In this document: positions 1 to 8,897 of the stretch, piece after piece
Layout of the letters: every line of letters starts with the position of its first letter
Position numbering within the stretch: position 1 is the first letter of the stretch
Source: Nocardioides potassii
GTDB taxonomy: Bacteria; Actinomycetota; Actinomycetes; Propionibacteriales; Nocardioidaceae
Assembly (NCBI RefSeq): GCF_021648885.1
Contig: NZ_JAKJHZ010000006.1
Coordinates: 237,188 to 301,187, forward strand
Direction: 5' to 3'
DNA: 64,000 nucleotides
Translations under genes and position numbers: made by a program
The notes under the pieces: generated by a model
Databases searched by the model: none
What the model was told of the DNA's origin: nothing
Seen by the model: only the letters and a program-made list of their open reading frames with translations

Positions 1-730
<730 letters not shown>

Positions 731-734
<4 letters not shown>

Positions 735-1873
735 GTGACCTCGCCGAGATCTGGCTCGTCGCCATCGGCAGCGGCGTCACCGTCGGGCTGCTCGGGCTGC
801 TCGCCGGCTGGGCGCTGCGCCACCGCTCGCTGCGGTGGCAGCTGCTCGTCGTGGGTGTGGTCACCACGGTGACGGTCCTGCTCGGGGTTCAGGTCATCTC
901 GCGGCGGATGCTGATCTCCGACCACGACCGGTCGGTCGTGCTGATCGTGACGAGCGCCGCCGCCGTGGTCTCGCTCGCGGTCGCCCTCGGCCTGGCGGCC
1001 GCCTTGGCGCGGTGGTCGCAGTCGCTGCGCGAGGAGGTACGACGCGTCGGCGACGGCGGCGCGGTGGTCGCCGAGCGCCGCTACCCGGCCGAGCTCCAGG
1101 GGCTGGCGACGGAGCTCGCCGACGCGAACCGGCGCCTGGCCGAGGCCCGTGAGCGCGAGCAGCGGCTCGAGGACTCGCGGCGCGAGCTGGTCTCGTGGGT
1201 CTCCCACGACCTCCGCACGCCGCTCGCCGGGATCCGGGCGATGGCCGAGGCGCTCGAGGACGGCGTCGCCGTCGACCCCACCCGCTACCACCGGCAGATC
1301 CGTGGCGAGGTCGACCGGATGGTGCTGATGGTCGACGACCTCTTCGAGCTCTCCCGGATCCACGCCGGCCAGCTCGTCGTCGAGCCGCAGGCGGTGTCGC
1401 TCGGCGACCTCGTCAGCGAGGCGCTCGCCGCGGCCGACCCGGTCGCCCGCGCCCGCGGCGTGCGCCTCGACGGCGAGGTCCCCCACGGCCTCCAGGTCGA
1501 CGCCGACCCCGCCGGGTTGTCACGCGTGCTGGCCAACCTGATCGTCAACGGCATCCGGCACACGCCCGCCGATGGCTCGGTGCACGTCCTCGCCCGGCCG
1601 GTGGACGACGGCGTCGAGCTCGCCGTGACCGACGGTTGCGGCGGGATCGCCGACGACGCCCGCGACCGGCTGTTCGACGTCGGCTACCGCGGCACGGCGG
1701 CGCGCACCCCCGAGGGCGGCGAGCTGCAGGACGTCCACACCGCCCGGGCCGGGCTCGGCCTCGCGATCGTCAAAGGCATCGTCGAGGCACACCACGGCCG
1801 GGTCGCGGTCGAGAACGTCCCGACGGCCGCCGGTCTCGCCGGCTGCCGCTTCCGGGTCGTCCTCCCCGCCTGA
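731..1873 (+). CDS. Sensor histidine kinase
   Basis: Membrane sensor kinase that should phosphorylate the preceding OmpR-type regulator. Three hydrophobic segments lie near residues 7-29, 36-57 and 71-91 with almost no extracellular loop, so it may sense the membrane or be fed by another protein. A linker leads to the HisKA domain with the phospho-accepting His159 in WVSHDLRTPLAG. The HATPase_c domain shows the N box (NLIVNGIRH), a DGCGGI G1 box and GLGLAIVKGIVEAHHG. At 380 aa it is complete. The start overlaps the regulator stop. The gene is convergent with nhaA, and a palindromic repeat fills the gap. Confidence 0.93.
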
Positions 1874-1896
1874 TCCGCCGCCCCGACCGCGGGCCT

Positions 1897-3312
1897 TCAC
1901 TGGGTATCTAGGGATGTTCTGGTAGGCGATCCGGCCTCCGGACCTACCATTTCGTCCCTAGATACCCCGCCTTGACGGCGGGTGGACGCCATCAGGAGGA
2001 CGACGCCGACGACGGCGGCGATGAGCGAGGCCAGCAGGATCGCGATCTTCGCCTCCTCGGTCAGCAGGTCCGCGCCCGGGAAGGACAGCCCGGCGATGAA
2101 GATCGAGACGGTGAACCCGATGCCGCCGACCGCGCCGAGGCCGAGGACCATCGGCCAGGTGGTGTCCTCGGGCAGCCGCCCGAGCCCCAGCCGTACGGCC
2201 GCGAACGACGCCAGGAAGATCCCGACCGGCTTGCCGAGCACCAGCCCCAGCACGATGCCGATGCCGACCGGTTCGGTGAAGACCTTGCCGATCGCGCCCA
2301 GCTCGACGCCGGCGTTGGCGAGCGCGAAGACCGGCAGGACGACGTACGACGACACCGGGTGCAGCGTGGCCTGGAGCCGCTCGACGACGGACACCGACTC
2401 CTTGAGGAGGAACCGCAGCTTCGCGAGCTCGTCGGGGTCGAGGTGGTGGTCGCGCAGCGCCTCGCGGGCGTACTTGCGGGAGACGTCCTCCTTGAGCAGC
2501 GGCGAGGCGGGCGCGAGCAGGCCGATCGCGACGCCGGCCAGCGTGGCGTGCACCCCCGACTCGAGCAGCGCGAACCACACGCCGACGCCGAGGACGGCGT
2601 AGACCACGACCGTCCAGATGCGCAGCGCCTTGGCCACGGCCATCGCGGCGAGCAGGGCCAGGGCGATCGCGAGCCAGCCGAGCGACAGGTCGGAGGTGTA
2701 GAAGACCGCGATCACGAGGATCGCGCCGATGTCGTCGACGATCGCCAGCGTCAGCAGGAAGAGCCGCGCGGACGACGGGATCCGCCGGCCCAGGATGCCG
2801 AGCACCCCCACCGCGAAGGCGATGTCGGTCGCCATCGGGATGCCCCAGCCCGCGCTGCCGTCGCTGCCGGGCGGGTTGAGCGCGAGGTAGATCCCGGCCG
2901 GGACGACCATCCCGCCGATCGCGGCGACGATCGGCAGGGCCGCGGTCTTCGGGTCCCGCAGGTCGCCGTTGACCAGCTCGTACTTGATCTCCAGGCCGAC
3001 GACGAAGAAGAAGACGACCATGAGCGCGTCGTTGACCCAGTGCTGCAGCGACTCGTCGAGGTGCAGCGGGCCGACGTCGAGGACGAGGTGCGTGTGCCAC
3101 AGGGAGTCGTACGACGACGCCCACGGGCTGTTGGCCCACAGCAGCGCGACCGCCGCGGCGAGCAGCAGGAGGAGCGAGCCGGCCGCCTCGACCCGGAGGA
3201 ACTCGCGCACCGGCCGCGCGACCAGCCTCGCCAGTGGTCGGTCGCTCGCGGTGTAGGAGGGGCCGGACTGCCAGAGCTCGTCGGGCGCGCGGCGGGGAGG
3301 GGTGGAGGCCAT
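1897..3312 (-). CDS. nhaA: Na+/H+ antiporter NhaA
   Basis: Inner-membrane antiporter exporting Na+ (or Li+) for H+ in pH and sodium homeostasis. NhaA hallmarks are visible: NDALMVVFFFVVGLEIKYE, PMATDIAFAVGVL and LLTLAIVDDIGAILVIAVFY with the paired Asp of the ion site, then GIGFTVSIFIAGLSF near the end. The protein is 471 aa, longer than the ~390 aa E. coli enzyme. The N-terminal ~35 residues are polar, and the last ~22 residues, starting VSRDEMVGPEAG, are encoded entirely by repeat B1. The natural protein therefore probably ended shortly after VLLMASTRRQGG. No regulator is adjacent. Confidence 0.95.
   Translation of the reverse strand: MASTPPRRAPDELWQSGPSYTASDRPLARLVARPVREFLRVEAAGSLLLLLAAAVALLWANSPWASSYDSLWHTHLVLDVGPLHLDESLQHWVNDALMVVFFFVVGLEIKYELVNGDLRDPKTAALPIVAAIGGMVVPAGIYLALNPPGSDGSAGWGIPMATDIAFAVGVLGILGRRIPSSARLFLLTLAIVDDIGAILVIAVFYTSDLSLGWLAIALALLAAMAVAKALRIWTVVVYAVLGVGVWFALLESGVHATLAGVAIGLLAPASPLLKEDVSRKYAREALRDHHLDPDELAKLRFLLKESVSVVERLQATLHPVSSYVVLPVFALANAGVELGAIGKVFTEPVGIGIVLGLVLGKPVGIFLASFAAVRLGLGRLPEDTTWPMVLGLGAVGGIGFTVSIFIAGLSFPGADLLTEEAKIAILLASLIAAVVGVVLLMASTRRQGGVSRDEMVGPEAGSPTRTSLDTQ
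1903..1966. repeat. Repeat family B, copy 1 (64-base palindromic element)
   Basis: Imperfect palindrome with perfect 12-base ends GGTATCTAGGGA/TCCCTAGATACC and inner arms TGGTAGG/CCTACCA around a variable GC-rich centre. Copy 2 is at 21740-21802 in the opposite orientation. Here it lies between convergent genes and is read through as the C-terminus of nhaA. Confidence 0.85.
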
Positions 3313-3446
3313 CGGGAGGTGCGTCCTTCCGGGGTGGTCGTCGACGTCATCACCGCGACTGCACGTCGCGGGCCGACCAGACTTCCCGGCTCACCTGTCC
3401 CCATTCTAGAGGGTGGCCGGACGGGCGGGGACGCGTTGGTAGGGTC

Positions 3447-3458
3447 GCTGACGTCAGC
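3447..3458. promoter_or_regulatory. Perfect 12-base palindrome between nhaA and the holin-like gene
   Basis: GCTGACGTCAGC is a perfect palindrome in the 175-base divergent gap (3313-3487). It sits just after TAGGGT (3440-3445), a possible -10 for the rightward gene. It could be an operator for either gene. No regulator can be assigned. Confidence 0.3.
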
Positions 3459-3487
3459 CCCCGGCGTACACCGAAGGATCGCTCCCC

Positions 3488-3892
3488 ATGTCTCACGCAC
3501 CGATCAAGGACGAGGATCCCACGCTCGGCAAGCTCGTCATGGACGCGCAGCGCGACATCTCGACGCTCATCTCCAAGGAGATCGAGCTCGCCAAGAGCGA
3601 GCTGAAGGTCAGCGTCAAGCACGGTGGCGTGGGGATTGGCCTCTTCGCGGCCGCGGCCTTCCTCGGCCTCCTCGCGATCATCATGCTGTCGGTCTCGATC
3701 GCCTACTTCATCCACTGGAACGGCAGCGGTCTCGACCTCCACTGGGCGTTCCTCATCGTCTTCGCGCTCTACCTGCTGATCGCCGGGCTGCTCGCCTTCA
3801 TCGGCATCAAGCAGGTCAAGAAGGTCAAGGCGCCGGAGAAGGCGATCAAGCAGGGCAAGCAGATCCCCCAGGCCCTCAAGGGCAAGGGCTGA
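3488..3892 (+). CDS. Holin-like DUF1469 (Phage_holin_3_6) membrane protein
   Basis: A 134-aa protein of the family named after phage holins that is widespread on actinobacterial chromosomes with no phage context. The N-terminal ~35 residues form an amphipathic helix (TLISKEIELAKSELK). Two transmembrane hairpin segments follow, near residues 48-72 and 85-107. The tail is very basic with many Lys. ATG start with AAGGA about 9 bases upstream. The gene is divergent from nhaA and convergent with marP. Cellular role unknown; membrane organisation or stress response is plausible but not shown. Confidence 0.8.
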   Translation: MSHAPIKDEDPTLGKLVMDAQRDISTLISKEIELAKSELKVSVKHGGVGIGLFAAAAFLGLLAIIMLSVSIAYFIHWNGSGLDLHWAFLIVFALYLLIAGLLAFIGIKQVKKVKAPEKAIKQGKQIPQALKGKG

Positions 3893-3905
3893 CCCTCCGC
3901 CTCCC

Positions 3906-3986
3906 GGTGATCGAGTAGCCGGCGAGGACGAGCCGCTCTACTGCCAGTCGGGTAGCCGGCGAGGAACGAGCCGGCGTATCGAGACC
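3906..3986. repeat. Repeat family F, copy 1 (GGTGATCGAG...GTATCGAGACC)
   Basis: Begins GGTGATCGAGTAGCCGGC and ends GCCGGCGTATCGAGACC. The block GTAGCCGGCGAGG(A)ACGAGCC occurs twice inside it. Related elements with GGTNGTCGAGGTGCGAG and GAGCCTCGAAACC ends occur at 15250-15338 and 37051-37125. It lies just after the holin-like gene and may act in transcription termination. Confidence 0.6.
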
Positions 3987-3998
3987 GACCTCTTCCGG

Positions 3999-4199
3999 AG
4001 CGGTGGTCCACCCACATTCGCCGCGCTGGAACTGTGGCTCAGCCACCGCTCGTCGGCGTGTCATCCACGACGCCCCGTAGGGGCGGTGGTCCAGCCACAT
4101 TTCGGGCCCCAGGAATGTGGCTCCACCACCGCTGAGCGGGACGGACGGGCGGTGAGTGAGGGGGATTCCATTGCCCGAAAATGCCCCTCACCCACCGCC
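3999..4199. repeat. Repeat family E: three successive palindromes
   Basis: Three inverted repeats in a row fill the 327-base gap between convergent genes. E1 (3999-4050) has outer arms AGCGGTGG/CCACCGCT. E2 (4083-4132) has GCGGTGGTCCAGCCACAT facing ATGTGGCTCCACCACCGC with few mismatches. E3 (4148-4199) has GGCGGTGAGTGAGGGG facing CCCCTCACCCACCGCC, 15 of 16 pairing. E1 and E2 are clearly related; E3 shares only the GCGGTG end. No gene is seen in the gap. A role as bidirectional terminator is possible. Confidence 0.7.
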
Positions 4200-4219
4200 G
4201 AGCGGGAGGACGTACGGCG

Positions 4220-5401
4220 TCAGCGCACGCAGGTGCCGGTGTCGACCGGGGCGTCGCGGGTCAGCCCCTTCGCCGCCGACTCGCTGAGCTGGGTGGCGGT
4301 CAGCGCGTAGCCGGTGTCCTTGTCGCTCACCGAGGCGGCGAAGACCATGCCGGCGACCTCGCCGGCCGAGGTGACGATCGGGCCGCCGGAGTTGCCGGGG
4401 CGGATGAGGGCGCGAAGCGAGTAGACCTGCCGGATGACCGTGCCCTCGCCGTAGATGTCGGGCGAGCGCAGCCGCTGCTGCGACCGGATCCGGCCGACCT
4501 CGACCGTGTAGGGGCCGTCCTCGGGGTAGCCGAGGACCGCGATGTTGTCGTCGGGGCCTGCGCCCGTGTCGAGCGTGAGCTGGGGAACGCCGGCGTCGGG
4601 GAGCGCGAGCACGGCGATGTCGAGGTCGGCGTCGTAGAGCACCACCGAGGCGACCACCGTCGAGCCGGCCACCTCGACCTCGGGGCGGGTCACGCCGGCG
4701 ACGACGTGGGCGTTGGTCATCAACCGGCCGGGCCCGTAGAAGAAGCCGGTGCCCTCCACGCCGCCGCCGCAGCCGTTGGTGCCGCGGACCTTCACGACGC
4801 TCGACTGGGCGACCACCACGTCGGGGTCGGTCAGCATCCGCTTGTCGCCGGGCTTGACCGCGACGATCCGCTCGGGCGCGAACGGCTCGAGGTAGCGCGG
4901 GAAGAAGGTCGTGCCGACCACGTTGTTGAAGGCCTGCAGGACCTTGCTCGAGTCGGGCGGCAGGGTCTCGTTGACCTTGGCCAGGACGGTCGAGTCGCGC
5001 ACGAGCGGCGTGATCCCGCCGATGCGGGTGCCGGAGACCGCGACGCCGAGCGCCCACGCCACCAGCAGTACGGCGACCGCGCTCAGGGCGGACCCCCCGA
5101 TGGCGTCGACCGCCCGGATCGGCTGCCACGTGATGCGCGCCCGGATGCGCGAGCCGGCGTACTGGAACAGCGCCTGTCCCAGCGACGCGGCCGCGATCAC
5201 GATGAAGAGCGCCCCGAGCGAGACCCACAGCGACGGCGCGGCGTCGCCGAGCGCCATCGGCGCGGCCCAGATGCCGAGCAGGCCGCCGAGCAGCAGGCCT
5301 GCGGTCGCGAACGCGCCGGTGATGAAGCCCTGCCAGTAGCCCGAGAGGGCATAGATCCCCACCAGTGCGAGCAGGCACCAGTCGAGGACGTTCAACTCCA
5401 C
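4220..5401 (-). CDS. marP: MarP-type membrane serine protease (CvpA + trypsin-like)
   Basis: Periplasmic protease anchored by an N-terminal CvpA-like four-helix membrane domain (about residues 1-125), followed by a chymotrypsin-fold protease domain. The catalytic triad is readable: His232 in TNAHVVAG, Asp261 in DLDIAVLAL and Ser338 in RPGNSGGPIV. These positions nearly match the 397-aa M. tuberculosis MarP, which confers acid and oxidative-stress resistance by processing a cell-wall hydrolase. GTG start; its G is the last base of the preceding NUDIX stop (TAGTG), so it is the fourth gene of a coupled nth-thioredoxin-NUDIX-marP operon. Confidence 0.93.
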   Translation of the reverse strand: MELNVLDWCLLALVGIYALSGYWQGFITGAFATAGLLLGGLLGIWAAPMALGDAAPSLWVSLGALFIVIAAASLGQALFQYAGSRIRARITWQPIRAVDAIGGSALSAVAVLLVAWALGVAVSGTRIGGITPLVRDSTVLAKVNETLPPDSSKVLQAFNNVVGTTFFPRYLEPFAPERIVAVKPGDKRMLTDPDVVVAQSSVVKVRGTNGCGGGVEGTGFFYGPGRLMTNAHVVAGVTRPEVEVAGSTVVASVVLYDADLDIAVLALPDAGVPQLTLDTGAGPDDNIAVLGYPEDGPYTVEVGRIRSQQRLRSPDIYGEGTVIRQVYSLRALIRPGNSGGPIVTSAGEVAGMVFAASVSDKDTGYALTATQLSESAAKGLTRDAPVDTGTCVR

Positions 5402-6138
5402 TACTCCTCGAGCCGGGTGTTCTGCGCTGGATTGTCTGCGAGGTCGGTGCCTCTGGGCACACCCTGCAGCATGTGGTCCGGCAGGTCACGCACCCGCGCC
5501 CGGTCCCAGTCCTGCGCCCAGCCGAGGTAGGAGAACAGCCGGGCGATGATGCCGGCCGTGAATCCCCACAGGATGACGTCGCGGTCGGGCCCGATCAGGA
5601 ACCCCGGACCCGTCCAGCCGCTGGGGTGGCGGACGTTGATCCGGTTGTCCGGGTCGAGCAGGTCGGCGATCGCGACGCGGTGGATCTCGTGGACCTCGTC
5701 GGGGCTGACGATGCGTACGACGCCCGGGTGGCGCCAGTAGCCCAGGATCGGGGTGACGGCGAAGTTGCTCGGCGGCAGCCACAGCTCGGGCAGCTCACCG
5801 AAGACCTCGACCTCGGCGGGGTCGAGCCCGATCTCCTCGTAGGCCTCGCGCAGCGCCGCCTGCTCGGGGGTCTCGCCCTCGTCGAGGCTCCCTCCGGGAA
5901 AGGACACCTGGCCGGGGTGGGAGCGCATGTGGTGGGCGCGCTCGGTCAGCAGCAGCTCGCCGCGGTGGGCGAGGTCGTCCGGCCCCTCGGGCGCGCCGGG
6001 GCGGTCGGCGAACACCATCAATACCGCACCGCGGCGCGGCTCGCTGTCCTCCGGCGGCATGAACCGGGTGAGCTCGTGGACGGTGATGGTCGAGGCCGCC
6101 TCGACGACCGGCTGGAGCCAGGCGGGGAGGTCGGTCAC
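5401..6138 (-). CDS. NUDIX hydrolase, CoA-pyrophosphatase type
   Basis: Probably hydrolyses the diphosphate of coenzyme A or derivatives. The complete Nudix box is GGSLDEGETPEQAALREAYEEIGL with its REXXEE core, split here only for reading. Upstream, SHPGQVSFPGG is typical of the CoA-pyrophosphatase (NudL/NUDT7) subgroup. 245 aa. The GTG start was chosen because it overlaps the TGA of the upstream thioredoxin gene (GTGA); upstream residues in frame are only the antisense-like translation of that gene. The stop overlaps the marP start by one base. Homologous position to Rv3672c in mycobacteria, from memory. Confidence 0.88.
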   Translation of the reverse strand: MTDLPAWLQPVVEAASTITVHELTRFMPPEDSEPRRGAVLMVFADRPGAPEGPDDLAHRGELLLTERAHHMRSHPGQVSFPGGSLDEGETPEQAALREAYEEIGLDPAEVEVFGELPELWLPPSNFAVTPILGYWRHPGVVRIVSPDEVHEIHRVAIADLLDPDNRINVRHPSGWTGPGFLIGPDRDVILWGFTAGIIARLFSYLGWAQDWDRARVRDLPDHMLQGVPRGTDLADNPAQNTRLEE

Positions 6139-6740
6139 AGGGAGATCCCGAGGTGCTCGGAGACCAGGTCCTTGACCTCGGCGACGGAGTCGACGCCGCC
6201 GGACGAGGTGCCGGCGATCGTCCCGTCGGCCGCGACGAAAAGGAAGGCGGGCAGCCCGCGCCGGCCAATGGCGAAGGCGTCCTGCGTCATCAGGTCGCCA
6301 CCGGGGTCGGCGATCGACGGGTAGGTGACCCCGGTCTCCTCGGCCAGCGCCATCGCGGCGGCGGGCTGGACGTCGTTGAAGTCGACGCCGACCACGGCCA
6401 CCTGGTCGCCGTACTGCTGGTGGAACTCCTCCAGCGCCGGCATCTCCCGCTTGCAGGGCTCGCACCGCGCCTGCCAGAGGTTGATCACCATCGGGCCTCG
6501 CAGCGAGCCGAGGTCGATGTCGGGACCCCCGGCGAGGCACGGCAGCGTCACGTCGGGCAGTCCGCCCTCGACGGGCTCGCCCGTGCCGGGCTCGCAGTCG
6601 AGCATCCCGATCCTGTCCTTGGCGGCGCGCAGCTCGGGGGTGTCGACCTCGACGTCAGGAGGTCGTACGACGATGCCACCGTCGGACGAGCAGGCGCTGA
6701 GGGTGACGGCGAGCAGCAGCGCGGCGAGGAGCTTCTTCAC
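6135..6740 (-). CDS. TlpA/ResA-like thioredoxin lipoprotein
   Basis: Extracytoplasmic thiol-disulfide oxidoreductase tethered to the membrane. The N-terminus [17 protein letters not shown] is a lipoprotein signal with lipidated Cys17. The thioredoxin fold carries the CxxC site in [13 protein letters not shown], and the cis-Pro region is [10 protein letters not shown]. 201 aa. The GTG start overlaps the nth stop (GTGA). It may supply reducing equivalents to exported proteins, or to the neighbouring MarP, which needs a disulfide; that link is inference. The first Trp-Gln-Ala-Arg of WQARC differs from the commoner WATWC. Confidence 0.88.
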   Translation of the reverse strand: MKKLLAALLLAVTLSACSSDGGIVVRPPDVEVDTPELRAAKDRIGMLDCEPGTGEPVEGGLPDVTLPCLAGGPDIDLGSLRGPMVINLWQARCEPCKREMPALEEFHQQYGDQVAVVGVDFNDVQPAAAMALAEETGVTYPSIADPGGDLMTQDAFAIGRRGLPAFLFVAADGTIAGTSSGGVDSVAEVKDLVSEHLGISL

Positions 6741-7477
6741 GCGGGGCCCTGGGTGGTGACGAGCTTCTCCGCGACCTCCGGGTCGGTCGGCCCGGTGCCG
6801 TAGGAGGGGCACAGCCTGGCGAGCGGGCAGGCACCGCACGCCGGCTTCTTGGCGTGGCAACGCCGGCGACCGTGCCAGATCAGGTGGTGAGACAGCATGG
6901 TCCAGTCGCGCTTGGGGAAGAGCGCGGCGACGGCGAGCTCGACCTTGACCGGGTCTGTCTCCTCGGTCCAGCCGAAGCGGCGCGCCAGCCGGCCGAAGTG
7001 GGTGTCGACGGTGATGCCGGGCAGGCCGAAGGCGTTGCCGAGCACGACGTTGGCGGTCTTGCGGCCGACGCCCGGCAGCTTGACGAGCTCCTCGAGGGTG
7101 CGCGGCACCTCGCCGTCGTGGTTCTCGACGAGCGCCTGGCTGAGCTTGAGGACGGAGTCGGTCTTGGCGCGGAAGAAGCCGAGCGGGCCGAGCAGCTGCT
7201 CGAGGTGCTCGCGCGGGGCCGCGGCCATCGCCTCCGGGGTCGGGTAGGCAGCGAAGAGCGCCGGGCTGGCGGCGTTGACGCGGCGGTCGGTGGTCTGCGC
7301 GGAGACGACGGTGACGACGAGGCACTCGAAGGGGTTCGTGAAGTCGAGCTCGGCGGCCGCGTCGGGATAGGTCTCGGCGAGGATCCGGTCCATCTTGCGG
7401 GCCCGCCGCACGAGGGAGGTGTCGGGCTTCGGCGGCTCGGGCTCGGCGACCTTCTTCGCTACCTTCGGGGCGGGCAC
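6737..7477 (-). CDS. nth: Endonuclease III (base-excision repair)
   Basis: Removes oxidised pyrimidines and nicks the abasic site. The helix-hairpin-helix reads [14 protein letters not shown] with the catalytic Lys, the catalytic Asp is in TVDTHFGRL, and the [4Fe-4S] ligands follow the C-x6-C-x2-C-x5-C pattern near the C-terminus ([17 protein letters not shown]). GTG start giving 246 aa, with a ~25-residue Pro/Lys-rich extension before the conserved core. First gene of the nth-thioredoxin-NUDIX-marP operon; divergent from crp, with a 163-base promoter gap. Confidence 0.94.
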   Translation of the reverse strand: MPAPKVAKKVAEPEPPKPDTSLVRRARKMDRILAETYPDAAAELDFTNPFECLVVTVVSAQTTDRRVNAASPALFAAYPTPEAMAAAPREHLEQLLGPLGFFRAKTDSVLKLSQALVENHDGEVPRTLEELVKLPGVGRKTANVVLGNAFGLPGITVDTHFGRLARRFGWTEETDPVKVELAVAALFPKRDWTMLSHHLIWHGRRRCHAKKPACGACPLARLCPSYGTGPTDPEVAEKLVTTQGPA

Positions 7478-7640
7478 GGGCCCAGCGTACGGTCCGCCGC
7501 CGACAGCGCCCGAGCCGCGTGACCACCGTCCCACCCGCCCGGTAGTGGCCTTTGTGAGCCAGACCACGGCTAGGATCATGCCGATCCCGCGGCCCAGCGC
7601 AGGGCATGGCACGGGGCGCACCGAATCTTGGAGGAATGAC

Positions 7641-8318
7641 GTGGACAACGACGTGCTCCGGCAGGCACCGCTGTTCAGCTCGCTCGACGACGAGGCGGCG
7701 ACCGCTCTCGGCGGGTCGATGGCCGAGACCACCCTCCGTCGCGGCGACGTCCTCTTCCACGAGGGCGACTCCGGCGACAAGCTCTACATCGTCACCGAGG
7801 GCAAGGTGAAGCTCGGCCGCTCCTCCTCCGACGGCCGCGAGAACCTGCTGGCGATCATGGGCCCGGGCCAGATGTTCGGCGAGCTCTCGCTCTTCGACCC
7901 CGGCCCGCGCTCGGCCACCGTCACGGCCGTCACCGACGCCACCTTCGCCTCCCTGTCCCACGACGACCTGCTCCGCTGGCTCGAGGGCCGCCCGCAGGTC
8001 GCCCGCGGCCTGCTCTCCCAGCTCGCCTCGCGGCTGCGCAAGTCCAACGACGTCGTCGCCGACCTCGTCTTCTCCGACGTCCCCGGACGCGTGGCCAAGG
8101 CGCTCCTCGACCTCGCTGACCGCTTCGGGCGCACCGCCGACGACGGCGTCCACGTCCACCACGACCTCACCCAGGAGGAGCTCGCCCAGCTGGTCGGCGC
8201 CTCCCGCGAGACCGTCAACAAGGCGCTCGCCGACTTCGCCTCGCGCGGCTGGCTGCGCCTGGAGCCCCGCTCCGTGGTGATCATGGACCTCGAGCGGCTC
8301 TCGCGCCGCGCCCGCTGA
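7641..8318 (+). CDS. crp: Crp/Fnr-family cAMP-type transcription regulator
   Basis: Global regulator with a cyclic-nucleotide-binding domain (about residues 1-120: [34 protein letters not shown] with the phosphate-binding cassette) and a C-terminal winged helix ([21 protein letters not shown]). At 225 aa it matches GlxR and mycobacterial Crp. The GTG start is set by GGAGGA at 7630-7635. Divergent from nth, as in M. tuberculosis (Rv3676/Rv3674c). TTGTGA at 7551 could be half of a Crp site for autoregulation, but the second half is weak. Confidence 0.93.
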   Translation: MDNDVLRQAPLFSSLDDEAATALGGSMAETTLRRGDVLFHEGDSGDKLYIVTEGKVKLGRSSSDGRENLLAIMGPGQMFGELSLFDPGPRSATVTAVTDATFASLSHDDLLRWLEGRPQVARGLLSQLASRLRKSNDVVADLVFSDVPGRVAKALLDLADRFGRTADDGVHVHHDLTQEELAQLVGASRETVNKALADFASRGWLRLEPRSVVIMDLERLSRRAR

Positions 8319-8399
8319 AAGTTCTTCGCCCCTCCTGACACCCGGCGCGGCGCGTGCCTGCGTCGTACGTCGTGCAGAGTCATTCCCTGGGAGGGCACC

Positions 8400-8897
8400 G
8401 TGACCACGAACGACGCAGCAGGCTTCGACGAGTTCGTCGCCGCACGCAGCGCTGCGCTGTCGCGGACGGCGTACCTCCTGACCGGCGACCACCACCTCGC
8501 CCAGGACCTCGTCCAGTCGGCACTGCTGCAGGCGGTGAAGCACTGGCGGCGCATCCACACCTCGCCGGAGGCCTACGTCCGGCGGGCGATGTACCACCAG
8601 AACATCTCCTGGTGGCGCCGACGCCGCTTCACCGAGACCGGTCTGGGTTCGTACGACGACGCCGGGCCGGCGAGCGACCCCGACCTGCGGCTCACGCTCG
8701 ACCAGGCGCTCGCCCGGTTGACGCCCAAGCAGCGCACCGTGCTGGTGCTGCGCTTCTACGAGGACCTCACCGAGGTCGAGACCGCCCGCGCGCTCGGGCT
8801 CTCGACCAGCACGGTGAAGTCGACGACCCGCCAGTCGCTGGCCCGGCTGCGCACCCTCGCACCCGAGCTGGCCGAGCTGATCGGAGCAGACCGATGA
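8400..8897 (+). CDS. SigE-family ECF RNA polymerase sigma factor
   Basis: Alternative sigma factor of the short actinobacterial SigE family. Region 2 spans roughly residues 10-70 (AYLLTGDHHLAQDLVQSALLQAVKHWRRI), and region 4 is near residues 105-155 (LTPKQRTVLVLRFYEDLTEVETARALGLSTSTVKS). 165 aa. GTG start with GGGAGGG six bases upstream. Its stop overlaps the ATG of a membrane protein (ATGA) that is the likely regulatory partner. No clear autoregulated -35/-10 pair was found in the 80-base upstream gap. Confidence 0.9.
   Translation: MTTNDAAGFDEFVAARSAALSRTAYLLTGDHHLAQDLVQSALLQAVKHWRRIHTSPEAYVRRAMYHQNISWWRRRRFTETGLGSYDDAGPASDPDLRLTLDQALARLTPKQRTVLVLRFYEDLTEVETARALGLSTSTVKSTTRQSLARLRTLAPELAELIGADR

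Noticed and set aside
3488..3892. Prophage holin
   Set aside because: No lysin, capsid, integrase or other phage genes nearby; the family is chromosomal in actinobacteria.
1972..3918. A 648-codon open frame antisense to nhaA
   Set aside because: It is the GC-rich shadow of nhaA: Arg/Asp/Gly-rich composition, no domain, and nhaA is unmistakable on the other strand.
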